Assembly (NCBI GenBank): GCA_946894095.1
Contig: OX335644.1
Location: 25,959,595-26,023,594 of the forward strand
Length of the DNA stretch: 64,000 nucleotides
Reading direction: 5' to 3'
Origin: Incurvaria masculella
Taxonomy: Eukaryota > Arthropoda > Insecta > Lepidoptera > Incurvariidae
Shown here: positions 37,301-49,500 of the stretch, piece by piece
How positions within the stretch are numbered: position 1 is the stretch's first letter
Layout: each line of letters opens with the position of its first letter
Position numbers and translations under genes: made by a program
The notes under the pieces: model-generated
The model's input: only the letters and a program-made list of their open reading frames with translations
What the model was told of the DNA's origin: nothing
Databases searched by the model: none

Positions 37301-39332
37301 CTTATCGAACTCGGAAAGAGAAAGACAGTGGTGCATGTCGATATTGAACCCAGGCCTCTGGTACGCTAGGCCAGTCCCCGCGCCACTAGGCTACGAGCAG
37401 CTCTAAACGACCTACTAATATAATACTGCTTAAGAATGTATTTTTCTGAATTCCTTCTTTGAACTCGCTAATCTCTGGAACTACCAGTCAGTTTTAAAAA
37501 TATTTTTGCATTTGATGGCCCAATTCTTGAGGAAGACTGTAGGCTATTTGACATTACACTACGACCCTAAGTAATGGACTGAAAAGAAAAAAAAAAACCG
37601 GCCAAGTGCGAGTCGGACTTGCACACGAAGGGTTCCGTACCATCGCACAAGATAAAAAAAACACGTTTTTTATTTTACGCCCCCTTTAATTATTATTATT
37701 TTATAATGTTATCTATTTGTTGTTATAGCGGCAAAATTAATACATAATCTGTGAAAATTTCAGCTTCCTATCTGTTACGGTTCATGAGTTACAACCCTGT
37801 GACAGACGGACGGACGGACGGACGGACGGACGGACGGACGGACGGACGGACGCACAGCGGAGGCTTAGTAATAGGGTTCCGTTTTTACCCTTTGGGTACG
37901 GAACCCTAACAAAAGAACACTAAGCAAAAATGTAGTAATCGCGGGGGCGGGCGATGCGACGCGATGATCAGCGTACTTTTCCGGGCTCCACTAGGGGATT
38001 TTTTTAATGAAAACCGGTATGTGTGGCTGTGCTAAAGACTAAATGTGCTCAGAAAAACCAAAAACGCCTCGCCTCGCAAAACCACACTCAACGAGGCGCC
38101 ATGCCAGCGGATTTGTGTACTATTGCTGAGCTATCGAGCTTGTTCAAATTACGCAATAACGTCATACGACATTTTGAGCGGCTCGTAGCCATGTGGCCCA
38201 GGGACTTGCCTAGCGTACCAGAGGTCTGGATTCAAAACCTCGCCCCGTTTGTGCACCACTTTCTTTCTCTTTCTGAGTTGGATAAGTGCATTTTGTCACA
38301 AATGGAAGGGGATGAGGTTAACCTAACCTCACCTCACATAATTGAATCTAATCTAACTTACCCTAGACTAACCTAACCCGGCGAAATGGGAAGACGCGAC
38401 ACCTGCGAATGGTATATTTTGCCGGTTCGGGTCCAGCCTTGGAGTATATTTATTTTTATTTATTTATTTTAGACAGGCAGCCTAAGCTGATATGTCTAAA
38501 TCTTATTTTTCATTAGTTTAAGTTGATCATGTTCTGTTTGCATGTGGATAGTAATTTAGGTAGTATTTGGTTACACATAAATTTATTTGTTTTTTTTTAT
38601 TCAATTGCCATTTTAATATGGATTCTGGTTCTTTGTTTTATTTTCTTTTAAAAAAAGTGTCTAAACGATTTTTTAATTGATTGGTTGAGTTAGCTCGCGC
38701 TTAAAGTAGTTTCGTTTTACAGGACTCCTTCTTTAATGAATGTATCTTTGCTTCACGGTCGAGTACCTACATACATAAGCATCACTTTCCCTGGAATAAG
38801 CGACATACCTGCATAGTATGAAAAAATATAATTACCAACCTAACCTGACCATATTACGCAAATCACAATTATCCCAGCCACATTTTAATAGTGATTTAGG
38901 GTAAAAAGATTACACATTATCACAGAATAGTCAAAATCCCCATCACTCAACTTGATAATACTAACTCTATGATCGGCCTTCGGTATGCATATCAGGCTAT
39001 TAAACATAATCTAAAAAAAAAATATCTCCAAAAGTATTAGTCTCCAGCAAATAATTCTAAGTTCCTTAGACCCTCACCTACCAGTCCCAGCTAACAGCAA
39101 TTTTGTTTTAAATCTTCCTTATACTACAGTCCACTGGCACTATGACACCACTGGCAAAAGGAACAGGCACTTACAGAGAGGGTGTCTTCGCTTCTGGTTC
39201 GGGAACCTCCAAAACAGCGCTGACAAAATTCATAGGGTGCATGAAGTTGTCTTCGGACCCGGCTGGGTGGCCGCGAGTTGTATCTGGCAATCCCTTGCCT
39301 CCCTCAGTGCGGAGCCGGCAATTTTCATCCAT
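33149..39332 (-). CDS. C2H2 zinc-finger transcription factor, three coding exons
   Basis: Exons (minus): 39332-39175, 36903-36775, 34343-33149, total ~493 aa. Exon 1 starts at ATG 39332 in a GTAATGG context, just after an acceptor, so a non-coding first exon is likely. It encodes an acidic/low-complexity N-terminus (MDENCRLRTEGG). Exon 2 adds IKIE, VKAE and VKTE, which fit the SUMO-acceptor pattern (hydrophobic-K-x-E). Exon 3 has more (IKIE, VKEE), then eight consecutive fingers joined mainly by TGxRP/TGxKP linkers; the last is atypical. Tandem fingers with such linkers are the hallmark of sequence-specific nuclear DNA-binding proteins. All junctions are phase 2. No ZAD or BTB domain is visible. 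The specific orthologue is not recognised. Confidence 0.8.
34493..34580. repeat. Imperfect hairpin in zinc-finger intron 2
   Basis: GCCCTCCTTATTAAAAAGGC pairs with GCCTTCTTAATAAGGAGGGC around a ~15 bp loop; a small MITE is likely. Confidence 0.6.
34581..35274. other. Intron sequence with small repeat ends
   Basis: GGGACACCCTGTATA near 34883 and GCCCGTCCCGGCTTTGCACGG near 34903 are common insect transposon-end words. No exon. Confidence 0.4.
35275..35560 (+). repeat. Helitron/SINE-like repeat (GCTGAGGTACCCGGCTCCGC)
   Basis: AGCTGAGGTACCCGGCTCCG at the left, CAAAATTGGTTCAGCGATTT and ATAATATTAGTATGGAT at the right. The type is widespread in insects; class uncertain. Confidence 0.45.
35613..36248 (+). 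repeat. Two TTAA-1 elements sharing one TTAA
   Basis: Element one spans TTAA 35613-35616 to TTAA 35924-35927 (internally shortened). Element two, a diverged variant starting GAATGGCCCGTAAGCTATG, spans 35924 to TTAA 36245-36248. The same pairing occurs at 48114-49766. Confidence 0.75.
36249..36533. other. Unassigned intron sequence
   Basis: No feature recognised. Confidence 0.35.
36534..36750 (+). repeat. SINE body, degenerate
   Basis: From TAGGGTTAAGCCTGCCAGGG to TCCATGTCCGGTTACATAAA; the head is missing. Confidence 0.6.
36775..36903 (-). CDS. Zinc-finger gene, internal exon 2
   Basis: The minus acceptor is GTTTTTGTTGCAG, the donor GGA/GTAAGA. It is 129 nt (43 codons) with both borders in phase 2, so it could be skipped without frame loss. 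It encodes TKNHEKLAKKIKIETPD and later LVLVKAEKTEAVVKTE. If the donor is not used, translation stops at once (TAA at 36771-36773). Confidence 0.75.
36993..37403 (-). repeat. tRNA-head SINE, near full length
   Basis: Tail TTTTTTTTATGCGACCTGAC at 36993, head ending AGCTGCTCGTAGCCTAGTGG (minus strand) near 37400. Confidence 0.85.
37593..37911 (+). repeat. GTTCCG element with expanded (GGAC)n
   Basis: Family ends intact; the GGAC microsatellite at about 37804-37852 has roughly 12 units, the longest in the window. Confidence 0.85.
38176..38310 (+). repeat. tRNA-head SINE, 5' part
   Basis: GAGCGGCTCGTAGCCATGTG through GAGTTGGATAAGTGCATTTTG; truncated. Confidence 0.7.
38395..38525 (-). repeat. Repeat fragment and CR1-like LINE tail
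   Basis: 38395-38450 is the inverted CTGGACC repeat. 38450-38525 (TATTTATTTTAGACAGGCAGC) is the reverse complement of the LINE tail at 49490-49543. Confidence 0.6.
38526..39174. other. Intron 1 sequence of the zinc-finger gene
   Basis: 38700-38820 resembles one unit of the 28.3-29.3 kb tandem repeat (CTTTGCTTCACGGTCGAGTA). No exon. Confidence 0.4.
39175..39332 (-). CDS. Zinc-finger gene, first coding exon
   Basis: On the minus strand the acceptor AAATCCACAG precedes 39337; ATG at 39332 gives 52 codons plus two bases to donor CT/GTAAGTG. The product starts MDENCRLRTEGGKGLPDTTR and ends EVPEPEAKTPS. Reading upstream of the ATG in this exon remains open, so a still earlier start by splicing cannot be excluded. 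Confidence 0.7.
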
Positions 39333-39337
39333 TACAT

Positions 39338-40303
39338 CTGTGGATTTGATGATCTATTCTATGTATCTCTAGGAAAAAAGCTAAATATTATAGGTTTTTT
39401 TCGGGACTACTGTCACAACGGGCGCGTACATTCGAGGTATGCCCTGATACGGCAAATAAAAAAATATAATATATCCTCGGGAAACGTCGGACAGTTGAGG
39501 AAAACCAGGAAAACGGATCAATCAATCGTGCATGGAAGTGTTTCCGCCCAGTTTGACACATGTTTGACAGGTGGAAAAACATATTTTTGATGTAACATTT
39601 CTAATGCCCATTTTCACCACCTCCAGCTACAAAAATCCCAAAGTTATCTTTCGGTTACACTAGAGGTGATAAAAATAGGGGTCTGTAACCGAAAGTTAAC
39701 TATCGGATTTCAGGTAGGTGCAAATAGTGAAATAAGGGGTAAGTGCGGTTCATGGGTCGTCTTTTCCTTGCCACAATTTTGTAATATTACTTATATACCT
39801 AAATTATTTATTTTTTTATTTATTACTCTTTTCTATAAACATTAACATAATAGACGTATTTACTGCATTGGAGTTTATCTTTCAATACTATCTCCTCCAA
39901 AGTTGAATTTTTATTTGAGTATTAATACGAGTACTCGTGTCAGTGGAATACAAGTAAATCGTGAGTAATGCGACCTAGAATACAGTTTACTTGTTGACGT
40001 TTCCGTTCTGACGTGTTCTTCGACTGCTGGCGCGAGTTTTCCGCAGATTATCCGCTGGTTCAGCGATTTTATATGTGAAACGTAGCATAGATCAAAGATC
40101 GATGTCTTCGATAGCACACGCAATGATTTCTCTTACTTCGTCGTCGTAGTTCCGTCGGATTTGGTTCCGTACGGTTATGTACGTGTCCTCGGTAACTGCA
40201 CTGTCCCAACGGGTTTATCCAGGGATAAAATAGTCAACGGTGTTTAGTGAAGTGTTCACGTCTTCGGCAGTCTATTTTCCTTGGTTAAATACCCGAAACC
40301 AAC
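39338..40303. promoter_or_regulatory. Divergent upstream region of the zinc-finger and SLC35B1 genes
   Basis: The two start codons are 971 bp apart and point away from each other. 39600-39735 is a small MITE. On the minus strand a donor-like CAA/GTAAAC at 39991 could end a non-coding first exon of the zinc-finger gene. 40020-40300 is less AT-rich, with several CG dinucleotides and no TATA box in a clear place, as expected for a housekeeping promoter. Confidence 0.5.
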
Positions 40304-40501
40304 ATGTTTAAAGATAAAAAGGACATCAAATTCTTGTTCTACGCGGGCGCCGTGTTCCTGTTATATTTCGTCTTCGGATTGATCCAGGAGAAGATAACGA
40401 GGGGGCGCTACGGTTCAGGAGAGGGTGAGCGCTTCACCTGTACTCTGTGCCTCGTGTTGGTGCAGTGCGTCACGAACTATGTGTTCGCGAAGATTTTGAT
40501 G
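40304..40501 (+). CDS. SLC35B1: SLC35B1 exon 1
   Basis: 66 codons from ATG in CCAACATG context to ATG/GTGAGT, phase 0. Contains TM1 and the [10 protein letters not shown] loop. Confidence 0.92.
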
Positions 40502-43500
40502 GTGAGTTTGAGGTTATGTTTTGACACTCGTCTTCACTTTTTAAAAATATTCGAAAGATATCGTAAACATTTTCTGTTCCGGTCTTCGCAGTAGCCAAAA
40601 ATATTCGAAAGATATCGAAAACATTTTCTCTTCCGATCTTCGCATTAGCCACTTCGGCGATGTATGCATAGAAGTTTACTGCACTTAATACTTCTCTCCC
40701 CTTCCCCACCACCTGCACTTCCACCTCTTGTCTTACCCAAGTCTTGCTTCCATGCTTAAGGTGGCCCAACCCGCTCAACTCCCCATACAAACGGGGAAAT
40801 AAGATCACGCCCATTTTTCTTATCAGGGATCCCAAATTTTGCTCAAAATAGCTTTATTTGATCGAACTAGATGTCTGATGTCCGTTGGCATTGTAAAATT
40901 GTGTTTGGTTTCTAAGTTGTAAGGTCGGAAAGTTCGAATTTTTCGCGCGTTTTATACAATAACTTTGGTGGTTTATTACGCAATGATAAAGTAAGAAAAT
41001 CTTAAAAATATTAGTCATCAGACATAGCTTATTTAATCAAGATTTATAATCAATTTGGTTTTTGTTATATTTTTGACTACAGCGGTCGTGGTTTACTTTT
41101 AGCTATAAGTCGTTTTGAAATCAAAATTTTCGTAAATCTTATCAAATCATACACAATGCATATTATCTTTTTTTTAGGGTTCCGTACCCAAAGGGTGAAA
41201 ACGGAACCCTATTACTAAGCCTCCGCTGTCCGTCCGTCCGTCTGTCCGTCTGTCACTGGTAGACAGCTGAAATTTTCACAGAGTGTGTATTTATTTTGCC
41301 GCTATAACAACAAATAGGTAAGATTAAAAAATAATTAAAATTAAAGGGGGCTCCCATACAAAAAACGTGATTTTTTTGTTTTTTTTTTCTACGATGGTAC
41401 GGAACCCTTCGTGTGCGAGTCCGACTCGCACTTGGCCGGTTTTTGTAGACATGTTGCATCTTCCTCATCACGGAGCCTGTCTTTTTCTTTGAAACAGAGA
41501 AGGTCCCAGAGCGCAACAGCACGGTTTTGTACAGTGCCCACGAATGAGTTAGTCCCGCCGGGTTGGGCCACCTTAAGGGTAGGCACCTGCACATGAATCG
41601 CCAGCCTAACTCTAGGCGTAATTGTCTGTTTATCCTGCCGTTCACTATGTTCTTAGCAATCACTCTTCTTTCAATGTCTAGATCATAGTATCTATCAAGG
41701 AAAAATAACACCCCAGAACTGATTCACCTGTCATGTATACTTAAAATCGATTTTTACCGATATCCCGCAGATGTCCTGGCAGCACGAGAAGGATCACACT
41801 CGCACCACGTACTACTTCTCATCGGCGCTCACCTACCTGCTCGCGATGGTCTGCTCCAACCTGGCGCTGCAGTGGATCAACTACCCCACGCAGGTGTGTG
41901 CCGTCCCGTCACCGCCTGCCCGACCATCTGTTGGCACAGGCTTGCGGTGCCCAATGTGGTGAACAACGATGGGCACCCATCTTGTAACGCTAAAAGCGTG
42001 GTGGCTGGTCGGTCCGGGTCGGAGGACCCGCAATGAAGACTTTGCGGGTCCCGCACCTCCTGCCCCGACACTCTCCAAGTTAGGTGCGGTATTTAATCCA
42101 ATTTTTCGTTACGTTTAGATTTTAATGACGGGTTGGTGAATTGAAAACCACATGGAGACAGGGCCGGATTTAGAGGTATGAACATGCAACACAGTAATGG
42201 ATGCCCCTAATTTTTTTTCATATAGCCCGGAAGCGGCGGTGAATGCGTTCCACAAAAACCTTAAAGAGTTCCCTAAGGAAGACTGGTCGAACTTCTTTTT
42301 GCAATGGTTCCAAATAATGCAAAATAACATTTATTTTGAGGGCGCATATACTTTGACAAACAATAAAAGTATCACAAGAATTCAGAAACGTTCTCTAAGT
42401 GAACATATAATGATATAAAAACACACTGTTATAAAGAAAAAATATTACTGAATCGATAAATCGAATTTAAGCCATGCCAGGAACTAACCTCCACAAGCAC
42501 AGCTACATTGGGCTGGATCGAAAATACGGTCAATTTTCGTTGGCGCTTTGACCCTCGTTCATTCAATGCGATGGTGCCAAGGCAGGTGGGTTACAGTTTA
42601 ATGTGAAATCCGAAACAGAAACGAATCCCTTAGTTGGCTATTGCAAAATGCACGGGAAAAAATGCAGTGGGCTCAATTATATTATTTTTTGTGTCAGAAC
42701 TCGCTTAGCTCAAAATGCCTGTTAGTACACCTTGTTGTGCAGAATTTAGATGCAGCTATTCTTTTTCCACTTCCTAATGACGGGAGGTACTCCGCATCAA
42801 CCCTACACTTTCCTGTTTCAGGTAGTTGGGAAGGCAGCGAAGCCAATCCCCGTTATGATACTGGGCGTACTCGTCGGCAGAAAGGTGTACCCGCTCAAGA
42901 AATACCTCTTCGTCTTTCTTATTGTGCTCGGGGTGATCACATTTATGTACAAGGTATTTTGATTTCTTTCATTTATTAATATAGTATTAAGTTCTCTAGC
43001 ATATTTTTTTTCTCTTGATTTGATTGGGGCTTTAGCCATGATTGACTATGCTAGCCCCGTAGTAACTGTTTTGTGTGTTTATTGATTGCTGCGCAGATTG
43101 ATTGCTTGCACGGCTACATTGAACTGGATGGAAAACACGGACAATTTTCATTGCCGCTTCGACCATCGTTCATCCAATGCGATGGTACCAACCCGGGCGG
43201 GATAAACCCTACCACCTAGTAAGTAAGGAAGGGGACCTACAGCTTAACGTGGAATCCGAACCACGGCCAGCCTCTCTCAACGGTCGAATGGTCACCCATC
43301 CAAGACCAGACCGGACCCAGCGTTGCTTAACTTCGGAGAGCGATCGCCGAAGTGTCGCGCCACTGGGCCACCGAGGCTGACAAAGAAGTTAAAGAAGTTG
43401 GTCACAATTTTGAATTCTTTACTCTGTTGTTGGCACAGGGCATCATGGATTTAAAAAAATAGATTTAGTCTATCCGTGCATAGATCTATCAACAATTTAT

Positions 43501-46500
43501 GTCTCAATCTTGGTTCCGGACGCATTCCAACAGTAAGCGTAGCTGATCCTCTGCTTGTTGACAAGCAGAACAGTTGGGTGACATGACTATTCGCTAAAAA
43601 AAATATTATAGGTTAAATTTCTTATGTACATTGACTTTTAACTGTCATTTGGCCCAGTGAAATGTGTTTATAAATGCCTCCTCTAATTTAGCGACCGTTT
43701 ATTGTGCAGTGTGTGGTCCAGTGTCATCCTGAAGTAGCAGTGGCCTAGAGCAATTGACCAGTCTCGGTTGTTTAACGGCTAGCTTTTCCATCGTGGCTTG
43801 CGATTGTTGACAATACAGAACTGCTGTAATCGTCTGGCCAGATTTAAGGAGGCTGTAGTGGACAGCACCATCATTGGTCCACAAGGCTACCTTACCTACC
43901 TTTTTCTGAGTCAACTTTCACATAGGGCAGGATTTGGCCGGTTGAGAGTTTCTGATTATCGTACAGGATCCATTTTTCATCACAAGTAACAATGCGATAC
44001 AAAATCGCCTCGTTATTGTGACGGTTGAGTATTGCAACGCAGCACTCGATGTGTGTTTGTTGGTGTGCTTCATTTAATTCATGCGGTACCCATTTTTCGA
44101 GCTTTTTCACTTTACCAATTTCTTCCAAATTAATTAAAATTGTTTAATCACTCACACCGAAGCTCGCCGCTAACTCTGACGTGGTTTAAGATGAATTAGC
44201 TTCCACGATCACTTTTAATTTTTCATTGTCAACCAGTGGTTTACCATACACAAGCCTAAATTTTAATTTGGAACCCCTGACCAATAATTGAGATCAAATT
44301 CTCCAGTTAGACAAAATGCCAATTTTATATGCAAGGACTGAATACTTAAAATGCTTCTATATATACCGCGAAATGAAAAATTTTTTTGAAAGAATACAAA
44401 CAAAATATGATACATTACGGCTTCATAATTATGAGAGGAGAGAAAGCTTTGCATAATCACGTTATATTGGACGACCTGGGCGTACAAAGGCAATAAAATG
44501 TTATGTACTATATATATACTACGAGCGGGTCGTAGCCTAGTGGCGCGGGGACTGGCCTAGCGTACCAGAGGCCCGGGTTCAATACCGACTTGCACCACTG
44601 TCTTTCTCTTTCAGAGTTCGATAAGTGCATTTCGTCACGAATGCGAGCTGCTCCATGGTTCGAAATCCATGTAAAACTGTAGGTCCCCTTCCCCTACTAG
44701 GTGGTAGGGTTTAAGCCCGCCCGGGTTGGTACCATCGCATTGGATGAAAAGATGGTCGAAGCGGCAATGAAAAATTGTCCGTGTTTTCCATCCAGTTCAA
44801 TGTAGCCGTGCTCATAAAGGGAAGGTCCTGGCATGGCAACTAATTCCTTCGGAATGTGTTGAATTGGGCTAATATCATAAGGGTAGTTGTGTGGTATTAG
44901 CCATCCAGGACAGGGGGTCCATTCAGAGTAAGAGTGAGTTCGAATTCACCACTAAATATCAACTCACTTTTTTAAATAGTTACTGTTTCCACACTTCTAG
45001 AACATCATTACAGTTAGGTAAAAATATGGTTTGTCCCGTAAATACGTTGGAAGTATAAATAACGGTTCCGTTATTTAAATAATAATATATTTCCCAGCTA
45101 TTTTTAGGTTAACTCACTCCCGAACTCGAACTCACTCTTGCTCCGAATGGACGCCCTGGTCGCATAAAAAAAAACTATAGGTATAGAGGTTGAATTATAT
45201 ACATGTCTTCGTTATGGTAACACAGGAGCAGAAAGGCGGTGCGGGGGTGGAGGACAGGGGCATGGGGCTCGGGGAGGTTCTGCTGCTGCTGTCCCTCACC
45301 ATGGACGGCCTGACCGGCGCCGTGCAGGTGACTATACTCATCTTGACATAAAACCAAGGATGAAAAGAGAAGGGTGTATTGTTTTTTTTATGGACTCTGA
45401 CATGGATGGCTAACCGAGTTGGATAAGTGCATTTCGTCACGAATGCGAGCCACTCTATGGCTCCGAATCCATGTAAAAACGTAGGTCCCCTGCCCACTAG
45501 TTGGTGGGGTTAAGGCCCGCACGGGTTGGTACCATCGCATTGGATGAAAAGCTCATAAAGGGAAGCCATTTATGAGCTTTTCATCCGATGCACCTTATTC
45601 CTTCGGGAATGTAGTGTATTGGGCTAATATCATAACGGTAGTTGTGAGGTATTAGCCATCCATGTCAGTTTGCATAAAAAAAACGTTTCTGGGTTCCCCA
45701 TTCATTACGTGATAAGTTCTGTTCCGAAGAGTCAAAGAGAATAAGTGTAACTAGTTTTAAATTATATTCTCACGTTTCACTTCAGGAGCGGATACGAGCA
45801 GAGTCGTCGCCTACGGCGTATGATATGATGCTGAACACCAACTATTGGTAAGTATTGATAAGATAGTGTTTAGAAAATAACCGAAGTAACCTAACCTAAC
45901 TTAGTCTTTTTGCACATCCATTTCCGTAAGGGATCCATAAAATGCAACAGAATAGTTTGTAATTTATTTACCCTTTCAGTGAGGATTCAGGAAGTGTGTA
46001 TTCTGTGCTGTGTGGGTTCGTACACTTAAAAATAATAAAATTTGGCCCCACTGTATTTCTTCCCATGCATGTCGTAAGAGCCAACTAAGGGATTCGTCGT
46101 TTGTGATTCAGATTCGACGTTAAACTGTAGGTCTCCCTTGTTACTATACATTATGACTAATCCCGCTCGGGTTGGTACCCGCATCGGTATTGGTATCGCA
46201 TCGTGTTTAGTTTAGTGACTGAGTTGCGCGGATCTCTGAGCACGCATTGCCGAGTTTGCGCGACCGTAAGTCTGTTTGTTTTTGGTGGCGAGCTGTCACA
46301 ATTAGTTGCACGAACTGAATAGACGTTGGATTTTGTTACGAGTCCATTGACGCGTGTATTTCCTCCTATCCCAGACCCATATGCTCATGAGCAATTCCTG
46401 TCTCAGTAAAATAATAAATAAAGAAAATATAGAAATAAGTGCACTCAGTAATTCTCAAAACCTAAAATGCACACATCTGCTTACATATGCTAGTGTTATA

Positions 46501-49500
46501 AACCAAATAATAATAACTATAAAATAAATAAATAAAAAATCACATGAAGAAAATGTAAACTAATTAGCGCAAGCATTGGCCTCCAGGTCATCTCTGATCA
46601 TGGCCGCCGGCGTGGTGCTGAGCGGAGAGCTGTTCCGCTTCGCGCTGTTCGTGACGGAGCACCCGGAGGTGGTGGTGCACCTCGCCGCGCTCGCCGTCAC
46701 CGGAGCCCTGGGACAACTCTTCATCTTCTTCATGGTGAGACTCGTGTCACCCACATTGTCCGACTCGAGAGCTCGGTGGGAGCGACACTCGGAGATTATA
46801 CCCGCCTGTCTACAATTGCGCAACGCGGAACAAGCGGGCAATGCATTCATCCACTTTCGACATTCAAAAAATCTGAACCGACCGATCCTCTAGGTCCTTT
46901 ATCTATCGAGGTCTCCGTCGAGGAATTTCCCCCAAAGTAAATGGCTGGAAACCAGCGGCCGTAGGTATCCCTTGCGACACACCTAGTTCACTGTTGCCAA
47001 GCCCATCGCCCTTGAATTCTTACATACCCTTTCATGGTTAACTTGTATCTCTGTTTTTTTTATGTTTTCTATGTCTAATGAGTTTTGAGTTTAAGTTGAA
47101 AACGATTTGAAAAAAATATTGTACACTTACTACATCACTTAATTTACTGTTTCGTCAAGTCCAGAAGGAATTGATGAATTATTATTATTATGATATCAGC
47201 GGGCCAATATCATGACCATACATGTCGTGTTCCACAAATAAAAACCTATCGACCGCCTTCGACCGTTCTACCAAAAATGTAAGTTCGGCAGCAGAATTTA
47301 CGTACGATGAAATCATAAGTGTATTATATCATCAATGTGGACAAAATAAGACTCTAACTAACTCTAAATCATAGACCAGTGAAGTTTCTTTTGCGGGTTC
47401 TTCTTCACTGAGTTGGTCGAATCCGTGGATCAATCAAATTGTGACATGACTCAGCGCAGTTTGACTTTCTTTATTTTTTTTTTCTTTATGCGACCCGACA
47501 TGGATGGCTAATACCACACAACTACCGTTATGATATTAGCCCAATACACCACATTCCCGAAGGAATTTGGTGCCATGCCAGGACCTTCCCTTTATGAGCA
47601 CGGACTGCATTGAACTGGATGGAAAACACGGACAATTTTCCATTGCCGCTTCGACCATCTTTTCATCCAATGCGATGGTACCAACCCGGGCGGGCTTAAA
47701 CCCTACCACCTAGTAGGGGAAGGGGACCTCCAATTTTACATGGATTCCGAACCATGGAGCAGCTCGCGTATTCGTGATGAAAATGCACTCATCGAACTCG
47801 GAAAGAGAAAGACAGTGGTGCATGTCGGTATTGAACCCAGGTCTCTGGTACGCTCGGCCAGTCCCCGCGCCACTAGGCTACGAGCCGCTCAGACTTGACT
47901 ATCAGAAGTTGAATAAATAAATGAAATGAAATTCTCCCTACTATGGCCGCATCGTCTTTTCTAGAGGAGGATAATATAGTTTTTAGATTTTAATGAGTTT
48001 CTTTTTAATTAATGTTAATGTTAGATTTTAGTTTGTATTATAAGTTATTTAACTAATGTTATAGGTTATATATATTTTAGGTTTTTGTTTGATAATTTGT
48101 ATGTGTGACCGACTTAAGGTCGGCCCGTAAGCATCACAAAATTTCGCCTGCCATACAAACGTAGTTTACTAATAATTTCAAAACCACTGTTCCGACTTAC
48201 TTGATATTTGGAATCTAATATTAGGCCACAAATATCTGTGTCTGCATGTCTTTGTTTTTTTGGTAAATGTATTCTGGGTCAAACCACAGAGAAAACAAAA
48301 TTCGTATGAAGATTTTCTTTTTGCTTTCATTTCATTCGGTTTGGATTTTTAAAAAAACAAAAGCATGCAGACACAGATATTTGTTACCTGATATTAGATA
48401 TTAAATATCAATTTAATTGGAATAGCAGTTTCCAAATGATTAGTAAAATACGTTTGTATGGGGAGCATAGCTTACGGGCCGTTCTTAAGAATGCCCCGTA
48501 AGCTATGTTCTCCGATTTGATTGATATTTGTTGTAATATTTTACATTAAACATCTCTGTCTGCACGTTTTTGATTTGCTGAAAAATCTAAAGTTTTTCTA
48601 AATTCTTCGCAGATGATTCAAAGTACTTTGATAATCCAACGACTGGTCACACTCAACTACAAGGTGATCTAATCAACATCCACCAGTGGTCTTCGGATTG
48701 GCTCATTAAGCTAAATGCTCAAAAATGCACAGTACTCCATCTTGGAAAGAAGAACCCCAAGCTACCATACTATCTGGACAACGCGCAGTTGCAACCAGTT
48801 ACATCTCAAAAGGATCTTGGGATCACGATCAACTTTGATTTGAAGTGGGAACCTCATATCACCCAAATTGTAAAAAAAACCAACTCTCTTATATACCTAA
48901 TTAAAAAAGCGTTTCATATGCTGACCCCAGAAGTTATGCTCAAAATCTATAAAACCTTTGTACGGCCGCTTCTGGAATATGGTTTCCAGATCTGGCAACC
49001 CTACTTTGTCAAAGACATCCAGCAGTTGGAACGAGTACAACGAAGATTCACCATGATCCCCCTTGAGCTACGTAACCTGAGCTACGAAGAGAGACTTGAA
49101 GCTCTAAACCTGCCTACTCTGGAGTCACGCCGTCAAAGAGGGGACCTAATCGAAATTTACAAAATTCTCACCTTTAAGTACGACTGCCCAGAACTCATTG
49201 AAATATTTGCACGCAACCAGAATGTTCATCTTCGAGGGCACAACATGAAACTGCAAGTCACGGCCTCTAGAACGAATACTCGCAAAAACTACATAACCAA
49301 CCGAGTAGTAGAGGCATGGAATAAACTCCCAGAAGACGCTACGAACACCAACCAATTCAAAAATAGACTGGATAACCATGTCAAACAAAATCGAATGTAA
49401 AAAAAAATAATCAATTTAATTTTTTTTTATTAAAAACCACTTAGCAACTAAATTTATAAATTTATCAAGTTAAACACTGGATTTAGACGCATCAGCATAT

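Noticed and set aside
37804..37852. (GGAC)n as an independent satellite
   Set aside because: It is the expanded internal tract of the GTTCCG element present in all copies.
41253..41711. 152-codon minus-strand frame in SLC35B1 intron 1
   Set aside because: It spans a GTTCCG element nested in TTAA-2, both repeats.
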